Assembly (NCBI GenBank): GCA_030849465.1
Contig: JARVLF010000013.1
Location: forward strand, 930,001 to 994,000
From: Moesziomyces globuligerus
Lineage: Eukaryota > Basidiomycota > Ustilaginomycetes > Ustilaginales > Ustilaginaceae
Reading direction: 5' to 3'
DNA: 64,000 bases
Position numbers and translations under genes: made by a program. This document shows positions 36,962 through 47,700 of the stretch, piece by piece. The number at the start of each line of letters is the position of its first letter. The first letter of the stretch is position 1. The notes below the pieces were generated by a model. That model worked only from the letters and a program-made list of their open reading frames with translations. It made no database searches and was not told the DNA's origin.

Positions 36962-37687
36962 TCATGTCTGTCCCGTGGCGGAGTGGAGCTGGTCGAGGAT
37001 GCGTCGTAGGTCGTTGATCGGGTTTTCCGTCGCAGTCAACATCTTGGCTTGGGTATGGACGCCGGCGCTGAGGGCGAGGAGCGCGGATACGAGCGGGGCA
37101 AACGTCGGAGCGGGCGGAGTGTTGAGATGGACGACGAGCACCTCTCCGGCCTTTGTCGCCCTTTTCTCCACCGCCTCGACCGCGTGCGCCAGCTCGTCCA
37201 ACGCGTGCTGGATGGCGTTCAACCTCGCTGCCGCCTCCGGTGGCTCGAGTGTCTGCCGGATCGTCTCTGCCGAAGGACTGGTGAGACGGGGTAGGACGGG
37301 CCAGCCTTCGTGCAGCTTCGGAGGCTCTGCTCCCGCCAGGTCTGCATAGAGCTCGGCGATGGTAGTCGTCAGCGTCGCCGTGGTGGCGAGCGGGTGGAGA
37401 GAGCGACGAAGCCCGTTGAGGCTCCGCCACCAGAGTGCGCTCTTGAACTGCGCCGCGTTCTTGTACCACATCCTCTCGAGCATTGTCCCTTCGTCCCGGA
37501 TCGCCTGCAGCGTCGTGATGAGCGCTCGAAGCGATCGCTTCAGCGCTTTGAGAACGCCCAGATCCACATAAGGCCGTGCATCTCGGGAGGACGGCTCGTG
37601 CCGCGGCTTCTTGGCTGGTTCGGCTTCCGTGCCTAACGCATGCCGCTTCTTGCTGCCCGAACCACCCGCTCGAGCCTTCGTAGACAT
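36962..37687 (-). CDS. Small nucleolar-type protein, NEPRO N-terminal-like (tentative)
   Basis: Single exon, 241 aa from the ATG at 37687. The frame is open for 59 more codons upstream, but those look like leader. The N-terminus is basic (STKARAGGSGSKKRHALG...KKPRHE), suggesting a nuclear or nucleolar location. Then comes LGVLKALKRSLRALI and the segment MLERMWYKNAAQFKSALWW, which resembles the conserved 'xLERLxYKxxxQHRxxLxW' core of the nucleolus and neural progenitor protein (NEPRO) N-terminal domain. The remainder is helical and Ala/Leu-rich. NEPRO-type proteins are linked to nucleolar RNase MRP/P and pre-rRNA processing. The assignment is tentative. It lies tandem with, and downstream of, the Ync13-like gene and converges with the MMS22-like gene. 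Confidence 0.5.
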   Translation of the reverse strand: MSTKARAGGSGSKKRHALGTEAEPAKKPRHEPSSRDARPYVDLGVLKALKRSLRALITTLQAIRDEGTMLERMWYKNAAQFKSALWWRSLNGLRRSLHPLATTATLTTTIAELYADLAGAEPPKLHEGWPVLPRLTSPSAETIRQTLEPPEAAARLNAIQHALDELAHAVEAVEKRATKAGEVLVVHLNTPPAPTFAPLVSALLALSAGVHTQAKMLTATENPINDLRRILDQLHSATGQT

Positions 37688-37950
37688 CTCCGCCGATACC
37701 GAAACTTGCAAGTCGACACACGACGAGTGGTGGTGGAAAGGCAACAACCTAACCCAACGCTTCCCGCCTACCCGCATCAAGGTCAAAAGTGGAGGACCCT
37801 GCCAAAAATTCCCAACCTCCGACTTCCGCACAACCTCCAACTCGCACTCACCGAGCACACTCACAACGTCACTCTCGGTGCAATCACAATCAGGCTGCGG
37901 CGCACACTGGATGTTGCCTTGCTCTAAGGAATATCAACGACTCCGTTAGG

Positions 37951-40900
37951 TTACAACTGTCTCGAGATGCGATTGTACACCGAGTCGGGTGCGCCTGGCG
38001 ATCTGCTTCCCTTGAGATCCGTGTACGGGCTCCTGCCGCCCATCTGCCTTGAGCTCCTCCTCGTCGGCGTATCCGGCACTGCACCTCCGTACACTGAATT
38101 CCTCTGGCCTGGCGATCTCGGTCCTGCAGGCGCAGCACCTGCCATGGGCGCATCGTCTCTGAGCTGGTACGTCTGCTTCTGCGTTCCACCGTTGCCGATC
38201 GGCGCAGCGCTCGCCAAGCCGGCCTGAGGCATGGGCGGGAGCCTGCTCTCTCTCCTCGCCGCCCCGGGTCTTCCCCCTCCGCTCCCTGGCGTGCCCGGCA
38301 TGCTGCCTCCCACTGAGCTCCTCGCAGGACTGCCACCCACCGCGAGCTGCAGCGTATGCATGGTCGCCATCTGCTGCTGCAAGAAATCGCCCGTCCCCGG
38401 CCGCATGCGCAGGAGCTTCATCGCCATATCGAGCGATCCGTTCGCCGCCGCGTCCGAATCCTCCTCCTTCTTCTGCTGCTTGCGCTTCTTGATCGTTCCC
38501 AGCGAGCGCTGCTGCAGCACCGACTTGTTCTTGGCGCGCCGCTGCGTACCCGCGCGCCGCATCTTGGCCTGCATCCCTCGCACGCACTCCATCATCAGCT
38601 CGTCCGTCGACTGATCGTGCAGCAACAGATACGAGAGGATCTCTCTGTACTTGACGCCTTGCAGCACGTCCAGCGGCACACCATGCGTGACCCCGGTCTC
38701 GGGATCAAACGCATTGAAGTAGTTCTTGAGGAAGCCGAGCCATTTGAACACGATGTCGACCTCCTTGTCCGAGAGCTGCGCCATGCTCGACGGCGCGTCC
38801 GACAGCGGCGGCACCAGGATCGTTTCGATGATATTGAGCACCTCCTTCCACACCTTGGTCAGCACCAGCAGCGCCTCGTCCTCGGACAGACTGCCCTTGA
38901 GCGTGGCCAGGCACTCGTCGAGGTAGTCTAGCAGCGGCGTGATGGCCGCCTCGATCTCGTGGTCCGTCAGCTGCGCTGGCCTGTTCTTCGGCTTCGCTTC
39001 CGGCTCCACCGGCGGAATCATCGACGCGTTCGCGTTGGTGCTCGCCAGCGCCGACGCATACAGTGCCTTGACGTTGCCGATCGCCTTGTCCAGGTTGATG
39101 CCGCTCGTCTTGATGAGCGTCTTGAGCAGCGAGCGCGACAGACACTGGCGGATGAACACCGACATCTTGTCGACGATGATGCGCACCATATCACTCTCCG
39201 CGCGCTTGAGCGAGCGGAAGGCGCGTCCGAAGTGGTACAGGATATCATCGCGCTCGCCCTCCATGCTGACGCGCATCAGCAGTCGACCCTGCGTGTCCAG
39301 ATCCATCCACAGCTCGTGCGACAAAAAGTCGCCGAAGTAGCGTGGGTCGAGCCGGAGGTACGCGCGGCCACACAGATTGTGGTCGCCCACCAGCTTGCGG
39401 TCCCACACGGTAGCCGCCAGCCACATGGGCTGCTCGACGTGCACGTCAAACACCTCGTCCCACCTCGGCTCCGACGTCTCGTAGATGGTACGCGTCTTTG
39501 CGATCTTCTGGCCACGCTCGTCGCTGAGCGTGACAAACGAGTCGATGCGCGGATTGCTGCTCGAGTCCCTGATCGGCTGCAGATTCTCGCCCAGCACGAT
39601 CTTGATCGAAAAGATGAAGCGGTCGCCGCTGCGCTTATCCGGCACCTCGGGCGTGTGTCGCTTGACCACCTCGGCCTGCTTGTCCGCATCGATCTTCTGG
39701 TAGAGCTTGTCGAGGAGCACGCGTGCGGCCTCGATATTGTTCAACCGCACGCACGAGGTCGGCTGGAAGTGGAAAGGCTCCACCTTCTTTTCGCCAGAGA
39801 GCGTCTGCTTGGCTTTGACCATCCAGGCCGACTGCTTCTGTGCCATGTCCTGGTCCTCGGCCGTGCGCGGGAACATCTCCTCCATGAACATCTCCTCGAC
39901 GCGACTGCAGTACTGCTCCACCGCACGGCTGACGACCTTGGCGAGCGTAGTGAGGAAGCGCGCGTTCTGGTACGCGTCGGGCCACTTGAGGCCCAAGATG
40001 AAGTCGACGGGCTGCTGCAGCGCACCGAAGAGATCGTCGATGCTGCTGCTGTGCACGGCGCCCTCGCTCTCGATGGGCGTGAAGCTGTCGTTGGCGATGG
40101 CATTGTGCACCCACTCGGCGGTCTTCTTTTCCGAGTTGATGAGCCAGTGGCGAATGTGCGGCTCAAACCAGTCGGTGATGCTGAAGCTGAGCTCAGCGTC
40201 TGGGCAGAACGCCTGGTACATGCGGAGGAGTGCCTTGACGCGGTTGTAGAGCGTAAAGATGTCTTCGAACGCCAACGGGTCGTGTTCGCGAGTGGCGTGG
40301 TCGACCACCTGCTGCTTCATGGACTCGATGTCGTCGAGGAAGAGCGGCACCTGCTTTTCAAGCAGGAGCGATACCGGATCCACCGAGCCGAGCATGGGCT
40401 CGGGGTAGCGCTTGTCGAGACGCTTGGCGCCCTTTTCGAGCCAGTCGAGCAGCTGGACGAGGGGCACGATCTCGTTTGTGACAACCTGTGAAAAGAGTTC
40501 GGTCGTCTTGGCGGTGTATTCATGGATGGCCATGATGCGGATAGCGTCTTGGAGCTCTTCTACGTGGGATTCGATAGCGACCGGTTCGGCATCGAGGCGC
40601 TTGTCCTTACGCACGAAGCCGGTGGCGTGCAGGTCCTGGAGCATGGCGAGGTAGGGCTGGATGTCTTCGGCCTCGACATTGTGGATGTCCTGGAAGGTCT
40701 CGTAGAGATATCGAAGGAACGACTCGAAGAGCGAAGTGTAGAGTTTGACGAGCGTTGTCTGATCGACGCGCATCCAGTAGGTGAAGTCGTTATCGGCCAA
40801 TGTGCGCATGACAGTCGAGAGTGACTCGGAGACGCAGTCGAGCGGCACCTCGCCGTTGTCGAATTTATCCTTGATGACCTGCAGGTTGGATACACCGAGG

Positions 40901-42399
40901 AAGGGCGTCGGCAGGCGCCAGCGCAGCGCACACTCTGCAAGCAGGTCGGTGTGGGACCGGGACAAGATGCTGAGAGAGACTTCCTCCTCCTCAGGCTGAT
41001 GCTTGATCATCTCGAGGTCGTAGTCGATACAGATCTCGAGCGCGCGGCTGTAGTAGGCGCGTGGGTCGGGCGGAATGTAGACAAAGGATGCGTATGGGTC
41101 TTCGTCGCTGGCATCGATGGTAAGACCTGCAAACTCGGCATCAGGCGTCGAAGTGGCGGCAGTGGAGGCTGCGGAGCCTTCGGTGGCGGGCGAGCTGGTG
41201 CTGGCTGCGCCGCCGTACGAGTCGGGGCGGGAATTCGCCGGTCGCGAGGGCGCAAGACCCGGAGCGTCGGCCGAGGTGCTTTTGAGGAGGTCGGGGTTGA
41301 TCTGGCACATCTCCATCATGATTTGAGAGAGGGAGGAGAGCTCCTGCGTCCTCCAGCGCTGGTAGGCGTCGTCCGAGTCGAAATCGTCCGGGCGCCCTGG
41401 CCAGGGCTGTTGGAGATTGACGTTCTTGACGCAGCGTTTGAGGTCGGTCATGGCGGCCTGTTCGGTGCAGGCCTTCTTGACGAACTCGACGTCCTGGCCG
41501 AGCTGGCTGAGGTCGACGGAGAAGAGCGTGCCAACGGTGCGGACCATGCTGCCCTCTGCGAGAGGGTTGGAAGCGGCTGGCAAGGAACTCGCCGAGCTCG
41601 CTCTGCGGCTGTTGCTGGTGGCAGGCGATGGGCTCATGTAGTCCTTGGCCGCGGCGTATCCATTGGAGCCTGCCGAGACGGCCGAGTTGGCGGCGGAGGT
41701 GCTTGAGGAAGCGGCTGCGGACGTGGGGGAGAGCTTGGCAGAGTAGCCCTCGAGCCGATCTGTGAGCTCGCGCGGAACGCCGCTAACCGTCTTGAGGCAT
41801 TCACGGATGATGGTGACGAAGTGGCCGACCTGGTTGTTGAGCTCGTGCTTCCACTCGTCGGCTGTGGAGCGCTTCTTGAGGCTAGCCTGTGCTGTGGTGA
41901 CAAAGATGAGGATGAGCTCTTCGATCTTTCGGTTTTCCTTCATCTGCTTCTGGAAGGAGGCTTCCTTGAAGGTGCCGTAGAAGATGCCGATGGTCTGACG
42001 TAGGCTCTGATCCTTGAAGTTGGCGTCGCGGCCCATGGCGATGAGTTCGAGGCGGTCGTTGAGGCGCTTGATGAGCTTTTCGGGGAAGCGAGCGGATTTG
42101 GAGGAGCCGCCGACGCTGATCATGTCGGCGAGGCCAGCAAACCCCATCCAGCTGTCGCTCTTTGTGGTGGGGTCGGACGCCTTCTTTGCGGTGGAGGACG
42201 AAGCAGCTGAACCCGATGAGCCGGCGACGGTGGCATTGGCGGAGAGGCTCTCGCGAGCCTTTGCCTTGGCCTCCCTGCGCGCTTGGGAGAGATGCGCATG
42301 GTATGCGACTTGAAGGAGGAAGACGTAGACATCGCCGTCGGTCATGGAAGCGGGGGGAGCATATGCGCTGCGGTTGCTCTTGGTGCTGCGAGTCGTCAT
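37951..42399 (-). CDS. Munc13/Ync13-like protein with MHD1, C2 and MHD2 domains
   Basis: Single exon, 1482 aa. An N-terminal region starts near DGDVYVFLLQVAYHAHLSQ. A long helical (MUN-like) part includes MHD1 around 730-860 (TDWFEPHIRHWLINSEKKTAEW, VSRAVEQYCSRVEE). A C2 domain follows at about 925-1045 (FSIKIVLGENLQPI, SFVTLSDERGQKIAKTRTI, EPRWDEVFDV, ATVWDRKLVGDHNLCG), and MHD2 lies around 1150-1280 (LLDYLDECLATLKGSL, LTKVWKEVLNIIE). The tail is Gly/Ser/Arg-rich. This order, MHD1-C2-MHD2, is that of the fungal Ync13 family, which helps exocytic vesicle priming and cell separation in fission yeast. SNARE-priming activity here is inferred. The gene is divergent from OXA1. Confidence 0.8.
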   Translation of the reverse strand: MTTRSTKSNRSAYAPPASMTDGDVYVFLLQVAYHAHLSQARREAKAKARESLSANATVAGSSGSAASSSTAKKASDPTTKSDSWMGFAGLADMISVGGSSKSARFPEKLIKRLNDRLELIAMGRDANFKDQSLRQTIGIFYGTFKEASFQKQMKENRKIEELILIFVTTAQASLKKRSTADEWKHELNNQVGHFVTIIRECLKTVSGVPRELTDRLEGYSAKLSPTSAAASSSTSAANSAVSAGSNGYAAAKDYMSPSPATSNSRRASSASSLPAASNPLAEGSMVRTVGTLFSVDLSQLGQDVEFVKKACTEQAAMTDLKRCVKNVNLQQPWPGRPDDFDSDDAYQRWRTQELSSLSQIMMEMCQINPDLLKSTSADAPGLAPSRPANSRPDSYGGAASTSSPATEGSAASTAATSTPDAEFAGLTIDASDEDPYASFVYIPPDPRAYYSRALEICIDYDLEMIKHQPEEEEVSLSILSRSHTDLLAECALRWRLPTPFLGVSNLQVIKDKFDNGEVPLDCVSESLSTVMRTLADNDFTYWMRVDQTTLVKLYTSLFESFLRYLYETFQDIHNVEAEDIQPYLAMLQDLHATGFVRKDKRLDAEPVAIESHVEELQDAIRIMAIHEYTAKTTELFSQVVTNEIVPLVQLLDWLEKGAKRLDKRYPEPMLGSVDPVSLLLEKQVPLFLDDIESMKQQVVDHATREHDPLAFEDIFTLYNRVKALLRMYQAFCPDAELSFSITDWFEPHIRHWLINSEKKTAEWVHNAIANDSFTPIESEGAVHSSSIDDLFGALQQPVDFILGLKWPDAYQNARFLTTLAKVVSRAVEQYCSRVEEMFMEEMFPRTAEDQDMAQKQSAWMVKAKQTLSGEKKVEPFHFQPTSCVRLNNIEAARVLLDKLYQKIDADKQAEVVKRHTPEVPDKRSGDRFIFSIKIVLGENLQPIRDSSSNPRIDSFVTLSDERGQKIAKTRTIYETSEPRWDEVFDVHVEQPMWLAATVWDRKLVGDHNLCGRAYLRLDPRYFGDFLSHELWMDLDTQGRLLMRVSMEGERDDILYHFGRAFRSLKRAESDMVRIIVDKMSVFIRQCLSRSLLKTLIKTSGINLDKAIGNVKALYASALASTNANASMIPPVEPEAKPKNRPAQLTDHEIEAAITPLLDYLDECLATLKGSLSEDEALLVLTKVWKEVLNIIETILVPPLSDAPSSMAQLSDKEVDIVFKWLGFLKNYFNAFDPETGVTHGVPLDVLQGVKYREILSYLLLHDQSTDELMMECVRGMQAKMRRAGTQRRAKNKSVLQQRSLGTIKKRKQQKKEEDSDAAANGSLDMAMKLLRMRPGTGDFLQQQMATMHTLQLAVGGSPARSSVGGSMPGTPGSGGGRPGAARRESRLPPMPQAGLASAAPIGNGGTQKQTYQLRDDAPMAGAAPAGPRSPGQRNSVYGGAVPDTPTRRSSRQMGGRSPYTDLKGSRSPGAPDSVYNRISRQL

Positions 42400-43041
42400 G
42401 GTGGCGATTGCGTGCGGGTCGGCGGCTTGAGTCGAGATGTGGATGAGCGCGGGATGCCTATGGGCGCAGCAGGGTTCTCAGTCGCATGGACGGGTGGACG
42501 TGAGCATGGCGAAAGGGCGGATGTGGCGAGGGGTTTGATGAGGGTGCTGACAGGTCCGGGGGTATATGGATTGGTCGAGGTGGTGATGGCGCGGCTGAGA
42601 GTTTGGTCCGGCGGTGAGAGAATGCGAGTCCGTCGGCGTTGAGAGCGCAGGAGGCGGAAGTGCCGACACTGTGACTACAGTAACTATGGCTGACGCTGCC
42701 CCACCCTCGCATGTGATGCTTTGGTGAGGCCTGGCTGGCTGGCTGGCTACTGCAGCGACGCGGCCGACGTGAAATCCACACCGAGAGAGAGTGCGTGCGT
42801 CTGTGCGTGCGTCATGGCTATCGGCTAGGCCCGACTGATCCACGCCGTGCTTTGCGCTCATCCGTTTGAGGGTGTTAGAGCGTCCATCCTGCTTCGGTCT
42901 GCTTATGTAATCTCGGAAGGCGGATTTTTGTCCGAGGCGGGCTTCTGGCTTCCTTCCAGTCCTTCTGCTTCAGGATATCGTTGGCGGCGCTCCTCACCTA
43001 GCATCACACCACTCTGGAGCTCCCACTTCCTCTGCATCACC
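42400..43041. promoter_or_regulatory. Shared upstream region of the Ync13-like gene and OXA1
   Basis: 642 bp between divergent starts. The OXA1 frame is open upstream to 42847 but the extra residues look like leader. There is a GGCTG-type tandem repeat at 42730-42748 (TGGCTGGCTGGCTGGCT). No gene is seen. Confidence 0.4.
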
Positions 43042-44592
43042 ATGGCTGCTGCTCGTGCCGCTTCGCTCGCCCAGCGCGCCCAGCTGCGCAGCTCGCCGCT
43101 GCTGGCGCTGCCATCCCGTCCTTCCTCGGCCATCACGCCCGCCATGACCCGCTACCTCTCCACCGCACCCAGAGGCTTCTCGATCGCTTCCTCGTCGCGT
43201 CCGCAGCTCGCCCTGCGCAGCACGCCGTTTGCGACCACCGTCGCGCACCGCAACCTCTCGCTCTGGCCGTTCTCCAAGTCCGCTCCCAAGCAGGACGCCT
43301 CCACTTTCGCCTCCGAGCTCGAGCACAAGAAGGACAGCGCCGTCGAAACCGTCGGCGAGCTCAAGCAATCCGCCGAGCACACCTTCTCCGACGCAAGCGC
43401 CACCGTCTCGGAGAATGCGCAGGCGGCGCAAGATGCCGTCTCGGACGCCGCCTCTTCGCTCTCGGCGAAAGCCTCCGAGCTCGCCCACGAGGCGCAGGAG
43501 AAGCTCGGCGAGGTCGACGCTGCGACGGCCACGACGTTGAGCGAGAACCTGGGCGGAGCGATGGGCATCCGGGCGGGCGAGCTGAGCGAGCTCGGTCTGA
43601 ACCACTGGGTCACGCCTCCCGGATGGCTCACCAACGTGCTCGAGATCGTCGGCGAGACCACCGGCCTCCCCTGGTGGGCGACGATCGCGCTCACCACCGT
43701 GACGCTGCGTACGCTCATCCTGCCCGTCAACGTCGCCGGCCAGAAGAACGCCATCCGACTCGGAAACGTGCAGCCCCAGATGAAGCGCATGATGGACGAC
43801 GTCAAGCACTACAAGGCTGCTGGCGACCAGATGCAGATGCAGAAGTCCATCCTCGCCACCCGAAAGCTTCTCAGTGACAACAATGCCAACCCGCTCGGAT
43901 CGCTCGTTCCGCTTGCGGTGCAGCTGCCATTGATGTTTTCGTTCTACCTCGCGCTTTCGCGCCTTGCCGCGTCCGGATCCGAGACCTTTGCGCACGGTGG
44001 ACCCTTCTGGTCCATGGACCTCACGCAACCGGATCCGACGTGGGTTCTGCCCGTCGTCTCGACCGTTGCTACCGCCATGGTCGCCGAGCTCGGCTTCAAG
44101 TTTGGCACCACCGCGCAGAGCGGTGATCCGGGACAGGCGAATATGATCAAGAACATCTTCCGCGCAATCGTCCCGGTGATCGGTTACTTTTCGACCACCT
44201 TCCCCTCGGGCGTGCTCGTTTACTGGGCGACGACCAACCTCTATTCGGTAGCGCAGCTCCTCGTTCTCCAGATCCCCGTCGTTCGCAGGTTGGCCAAGTT
44301 CCCCAAGCGCATCGTTCATCCCAAGAACCCGTACGCCGAGGAGAAGACCGGTTTCATGGCAAAGATCCGCGCCGCAAGGGAACAGCTCTCGGATTCCAAC
44401 CAGGCTACCCCCAAGCCCGTCGTCTCCGCCGCCACGGGTGCTCAGGCTTCTAGGTCAGATGCGCTCAAGGAGATCTTGGACGATAAGGCTGCCTACGAGG
44501 CCAAGACGCCCCAAGTCGTCGCTGCGGAAAAGGAAGCCACCAGAAACAGGGAGAGGGTCCTCAAGGCTCGTCAGCGCCGCGCACGCAAGTAA
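43042..44592 (+). CDS. OXA1: Mitochondrial inner-membrane insertase Oxa1
   Basis: Single exon, 516 aa. The N-terminus MAAARAASLAQRAQLRSSP is a mitochondrial presequence rich in Arg, Ala and Ser, followed by a low-complexity Ala/Glu region to about 175. The YidC/Oxa1 core starts near GLNHWVTPPGWLTNVLEIV and has membrane segments around 195-235, 295-320, 350-370 and 385-410. It includes the cytosolic-type loop QPQMKRMMDDVKHYKAAGDQ and the conserved MTRYxxx-like GYFSTTFPSGVLVYW. The C-terminal tail is basic and Lys/Arg-rich (ENRERVLKARQRRARK-like), suited to binding mitochondrial ribosomes. Oxa1 inserts mitochondrially made subunits, such as Cox2, into the inner membrane. Confidence 0.92.
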   Translation: MAAARAASLAQRAQLRSSPLLALPSRPSSAITPAMTRYLSTAPRGFSIASSSRPQLALRSTPFATTVAHRNLSLWPFSKSAPKQDASTFASELEHKKDSAVETVGELKQSAEHTFSDASATVSENAQAAQDAVSDAASSLSAKASELAHEAQEKLGEVDAATATTLSENLGGAMGIRAGELSELGLNHWVTPPGWLTNVLEIVGETTGLPWWATIALTTVTLRTLILPVNVAGQKNAIRLGNVQPQMKRMMDDVKHYKAAGDQMQMQKSILATRKLLSDNNANPLGSLVPLAVQLPLMFSFYLALSRLAASGSETFAHGGPFWSMDLTQPDPTWVLPVVSTVATAMVAELGFKFGTTAQSGDPGQANMIKNIFRAIVPVIGYFSTTFPSGVLVYWATTNLYSVAQLLVLQIPVVRRLAKFPKRIVHPKNPYAEEKTGFMAKIRAAREQLSDSNQATPKPVVSAATGAQASRSDALKEILDDKAAYEAKTPQVVAAEKEATRNRERVLKARQRRARK

Positions 44593-44769
44593 GCACAACC
44601 CCACCCAAAAGACAGCATCACACTCCAAATCATCCCCCACTCAGCCATCATGCTCGCCTGTATTCTACCCCATGCACACCGCAAAATCGCCTTTGAGCAG
44701 CAGAATCCATGTCACCATGCAGCGAGTAAGATTGAAAAGAGCCGTGACAAGGGAGCGGGATGCAATCGA

Positions 44770-47700
44770 CTACTCTGTGTTGGTGAGCGGGTTTGGCCTT
44801 GGCTGATCGTCGTCCTGAGCGTCCAGAACGACTTGGACGCCTGCGCTCGGGTCGTCAACTGCCTCGATCGGGTCGTCGGCAACTTGGCTCGGCTCGACTC
44901 CTGGTACGTCCTCGGTCTGCTCCCTCATCAGCCTCTCCCTCGGGGCCTTCCAGATGTTGGGATGAAGCAGACGTTTCCAGTAGGGGATCCTGAGACCCTC
45001 CCTCTTCATGCGCATCAGCTCGTTGCGGCTCTTATCCTTGAGCTGAACGTTGTTCCACCTCGCGAGCGTCGTCGATTCCGTCCCGCCCACGCCGTGCCTC
45101 CGGAGGATCTCGGTATACACCTTGAACTTGGGCGCCACCTTCTTGTACCGCGCCAGCTCGTGCAGCGAGTCGAGCAGACATCCGACCTCGGCCTCGGTCC
45201 AGTACGATCGGCCCGTCATGTTGTGCCCCGTCACGTACAGGTTGGCGCGCTTGTACGGCTCCACCCTCACTGTCTGCCCCGCTGGCTCCCTCGCCCCTCC
45301 GCGTCGCCTCGCACGGCGTGGCGACGGGCCTTCGTCCACAAGCTCGTCGATCTCGTCCCCAGACCCCACTACGGGATCTGCCTCTTCCGCATGAGACCGA
45401 TTACGCGGGTTGCGCGGACGATAAGGTCCAATGCGGCGGTGTGGGATCGCGTCCGAGGAGCGTAAGATCCGCTCCACTGTGTCGGCATTGCGCATCGCAA
45501 TCGCATCCACATCCTCGCCGTCGATCGGCGCATCGTCCAGACCGAGCGCTATCGGCTCGTCCTCCGGCTCCGGCCGGTAGAACTGCAGCGTACCAGGGCG
45601 CGGTCTGCGTGCCGCTAACGCTGCATCCAACGCGGCACGCCGGTCGAGGATGGCATCGTCTTCGTCGCCGACAAATTGCTCGTCCGGCGTCGCGCGCACC
45701 GCATCCAGCTCCTCGTCCATCCGCTCGACCCGACTGCGCGTCGTCGCATCCCCCTCCTCGCTCCCCTCGCCCTCCTCCAGCAGTCGCCCAGACGCCGTCG
45801 ACAGGATCCGTGCTTCCACTTGCGCAGCACCCTCCGGCACCCCCCGCCCGAGGCCCGTTGGCCCAGCACCCCCTGCAGCCCGAGCCGCACTGCGCGTCGT
45901 CCTTCCACTACTCGTCGCCGCCGCAGGCTGCGCGTCCTCGGCGGGTTGAGCCCGCTTCTTGGTCGGGCTCACCGACTCGTGCTTGAGCTGCAGCTGTCTC
46001 GTGACGCTGCGCGACCCCGTCCGTCGCGCCGTGTGTGGCTCGCTCTCTTCGTCCTCTTGCTCCTCGGCTGCACTCGCCGGCTCCCGAGGAGCATTCGACC
46101 GCAGCGTACGCCTTGGCCGTTCCACCGCCTCGGCTTCGACGGCAGCAGCTCGTTTGGCCTTGCGCTTCCCACGCCGGGGCCGGACGGTCTTGTCGAGGAA
46201 GACGTCTTCGTCCTCTTCGCCCTGCGAGTCGAAGCGCGACTCGCGCACGGCGGCGGCCGAGCCATCGAGCATGCGCGCCCTGCTGGCGCCGGCCGACGCA
46301 CGCCGCACCAGCCGGTTCTGACTGTCGAAGCCCAGCCGGCCGGCGCGCGCCTTGGCGGGCGAGTCGAACGGTCCGTCGCGCCGTCCGCGTCCGTCTACCG
46401 GCCCTGTAGCCTCGCTCGTCTCAGATGGCTCCACCACCTCCGCTGGAGCCCGCTCTTGCGTCCTTCCCGAGCTGTGCAGCGCCGCTGACATCCGTGCATT
46501 CAGCCGGCCAGCACGCGGCGGGCTCGAGGCAATGTCGAGATCGACGCTGCTCTCCGCCGCCGCCGCACCAGCCACCTCGGAACCGGACTCCTGCAGCATC
46601 GCATCCAGCTCGCGAACCTTCTGCGTCGCCGTCAGGTCAGCTAGCCCCTCGCCGTTGCGTCCATCTCCCGAAGCGTCCGCGGATGGGCTCTGAGACTCGT
46701 CGTCCAGCATATCGTCCAGCCAGTTGGCATATTCAGAGGCATACGGTTGCGACTGCTGCGTTGGCGGGCGTAGCGCTTTGGGTGTCGACTGGCTCGGCCC
46801 ACCCACGGCGCTGGACGCGTCGTTGATTCGGCCGTCGAGCGCAGAGCTCGAGCTGGGCGGTACGTCCGGTACGTCCGACTCGCTGAAGACGCTCGATTCG
46901 CGTGCGAGCCGGTCGATGATCAGCGGCAGCGTGGTCGAGTGCATGCCGGCATCGACCTCGCGCACGACGTCGCGCACGTAGCCCGACAGGTCGGCTGCCA
47001 TGCTCTGGAACGAAAAGCTGTCGCGCATGGCTGCATAGTCGTACTGCATCGCCTGCAGGTCGATCTGGCGCACATTGGCAAACGTCTCGTAGCGCTGGAC
47101 CAGGCGTTCGATCTCGGCCCGCGACAGTTTGCGTTGGCGCTTGACGCGCTGCAGCGAGTGGCGCACCACGTCTCCGCTCATCAGATCGATAAGATGGTCC
47201 GAGATCGCAGTGCGTGCTTCGTCCTCGGCCATCTCGCCGGCCTGGGCGGCGCGCACGACGCGCTCGAGGCGGTGGATGAAGATCTGGATGCTCATGTCCA
47301 GCAGCATGTTGAGCACCTCATCCGTGAGTTCCCAGTCGAAAGGCAGGATCCATCGCAGGAAGATACGGCGGGCATCGCTGAGCTCGCTGATGTTGCGCAG
47401 CGGCGCACCTAACACATCCTCGCTCGTGATCGCCTGGCCGACGCGACGTCCGTACTCGGCCGGATCCGTCGGCAGCTGGTGGATGTAGTGCACAAACGTC
47501 GCGCAGTTGGCCATCTTCATGGCTTCCTCGAATCCATCCGGAGGCGTCTGCCCTGCAGCGTTGAGCGAGCGCATGACCTCATCGATGTCGATGAAGTGGT
47601 GCATGTACTGCGCCTCGGCGAGCAGCTGGTTGGTCTTGTACGACTCGAAGGGCGCCCAATTGCGCAGCATGTCGTCAAACGATTCGGGTCGCCAGCCGAG

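Noticed and set aside
38959..40491. 510-codon plus-strand frame opposite the Ync13-like gene
   Set aside because: Antisense to recognisable C2 and MHD domains. Composition is that of a shadow frame.
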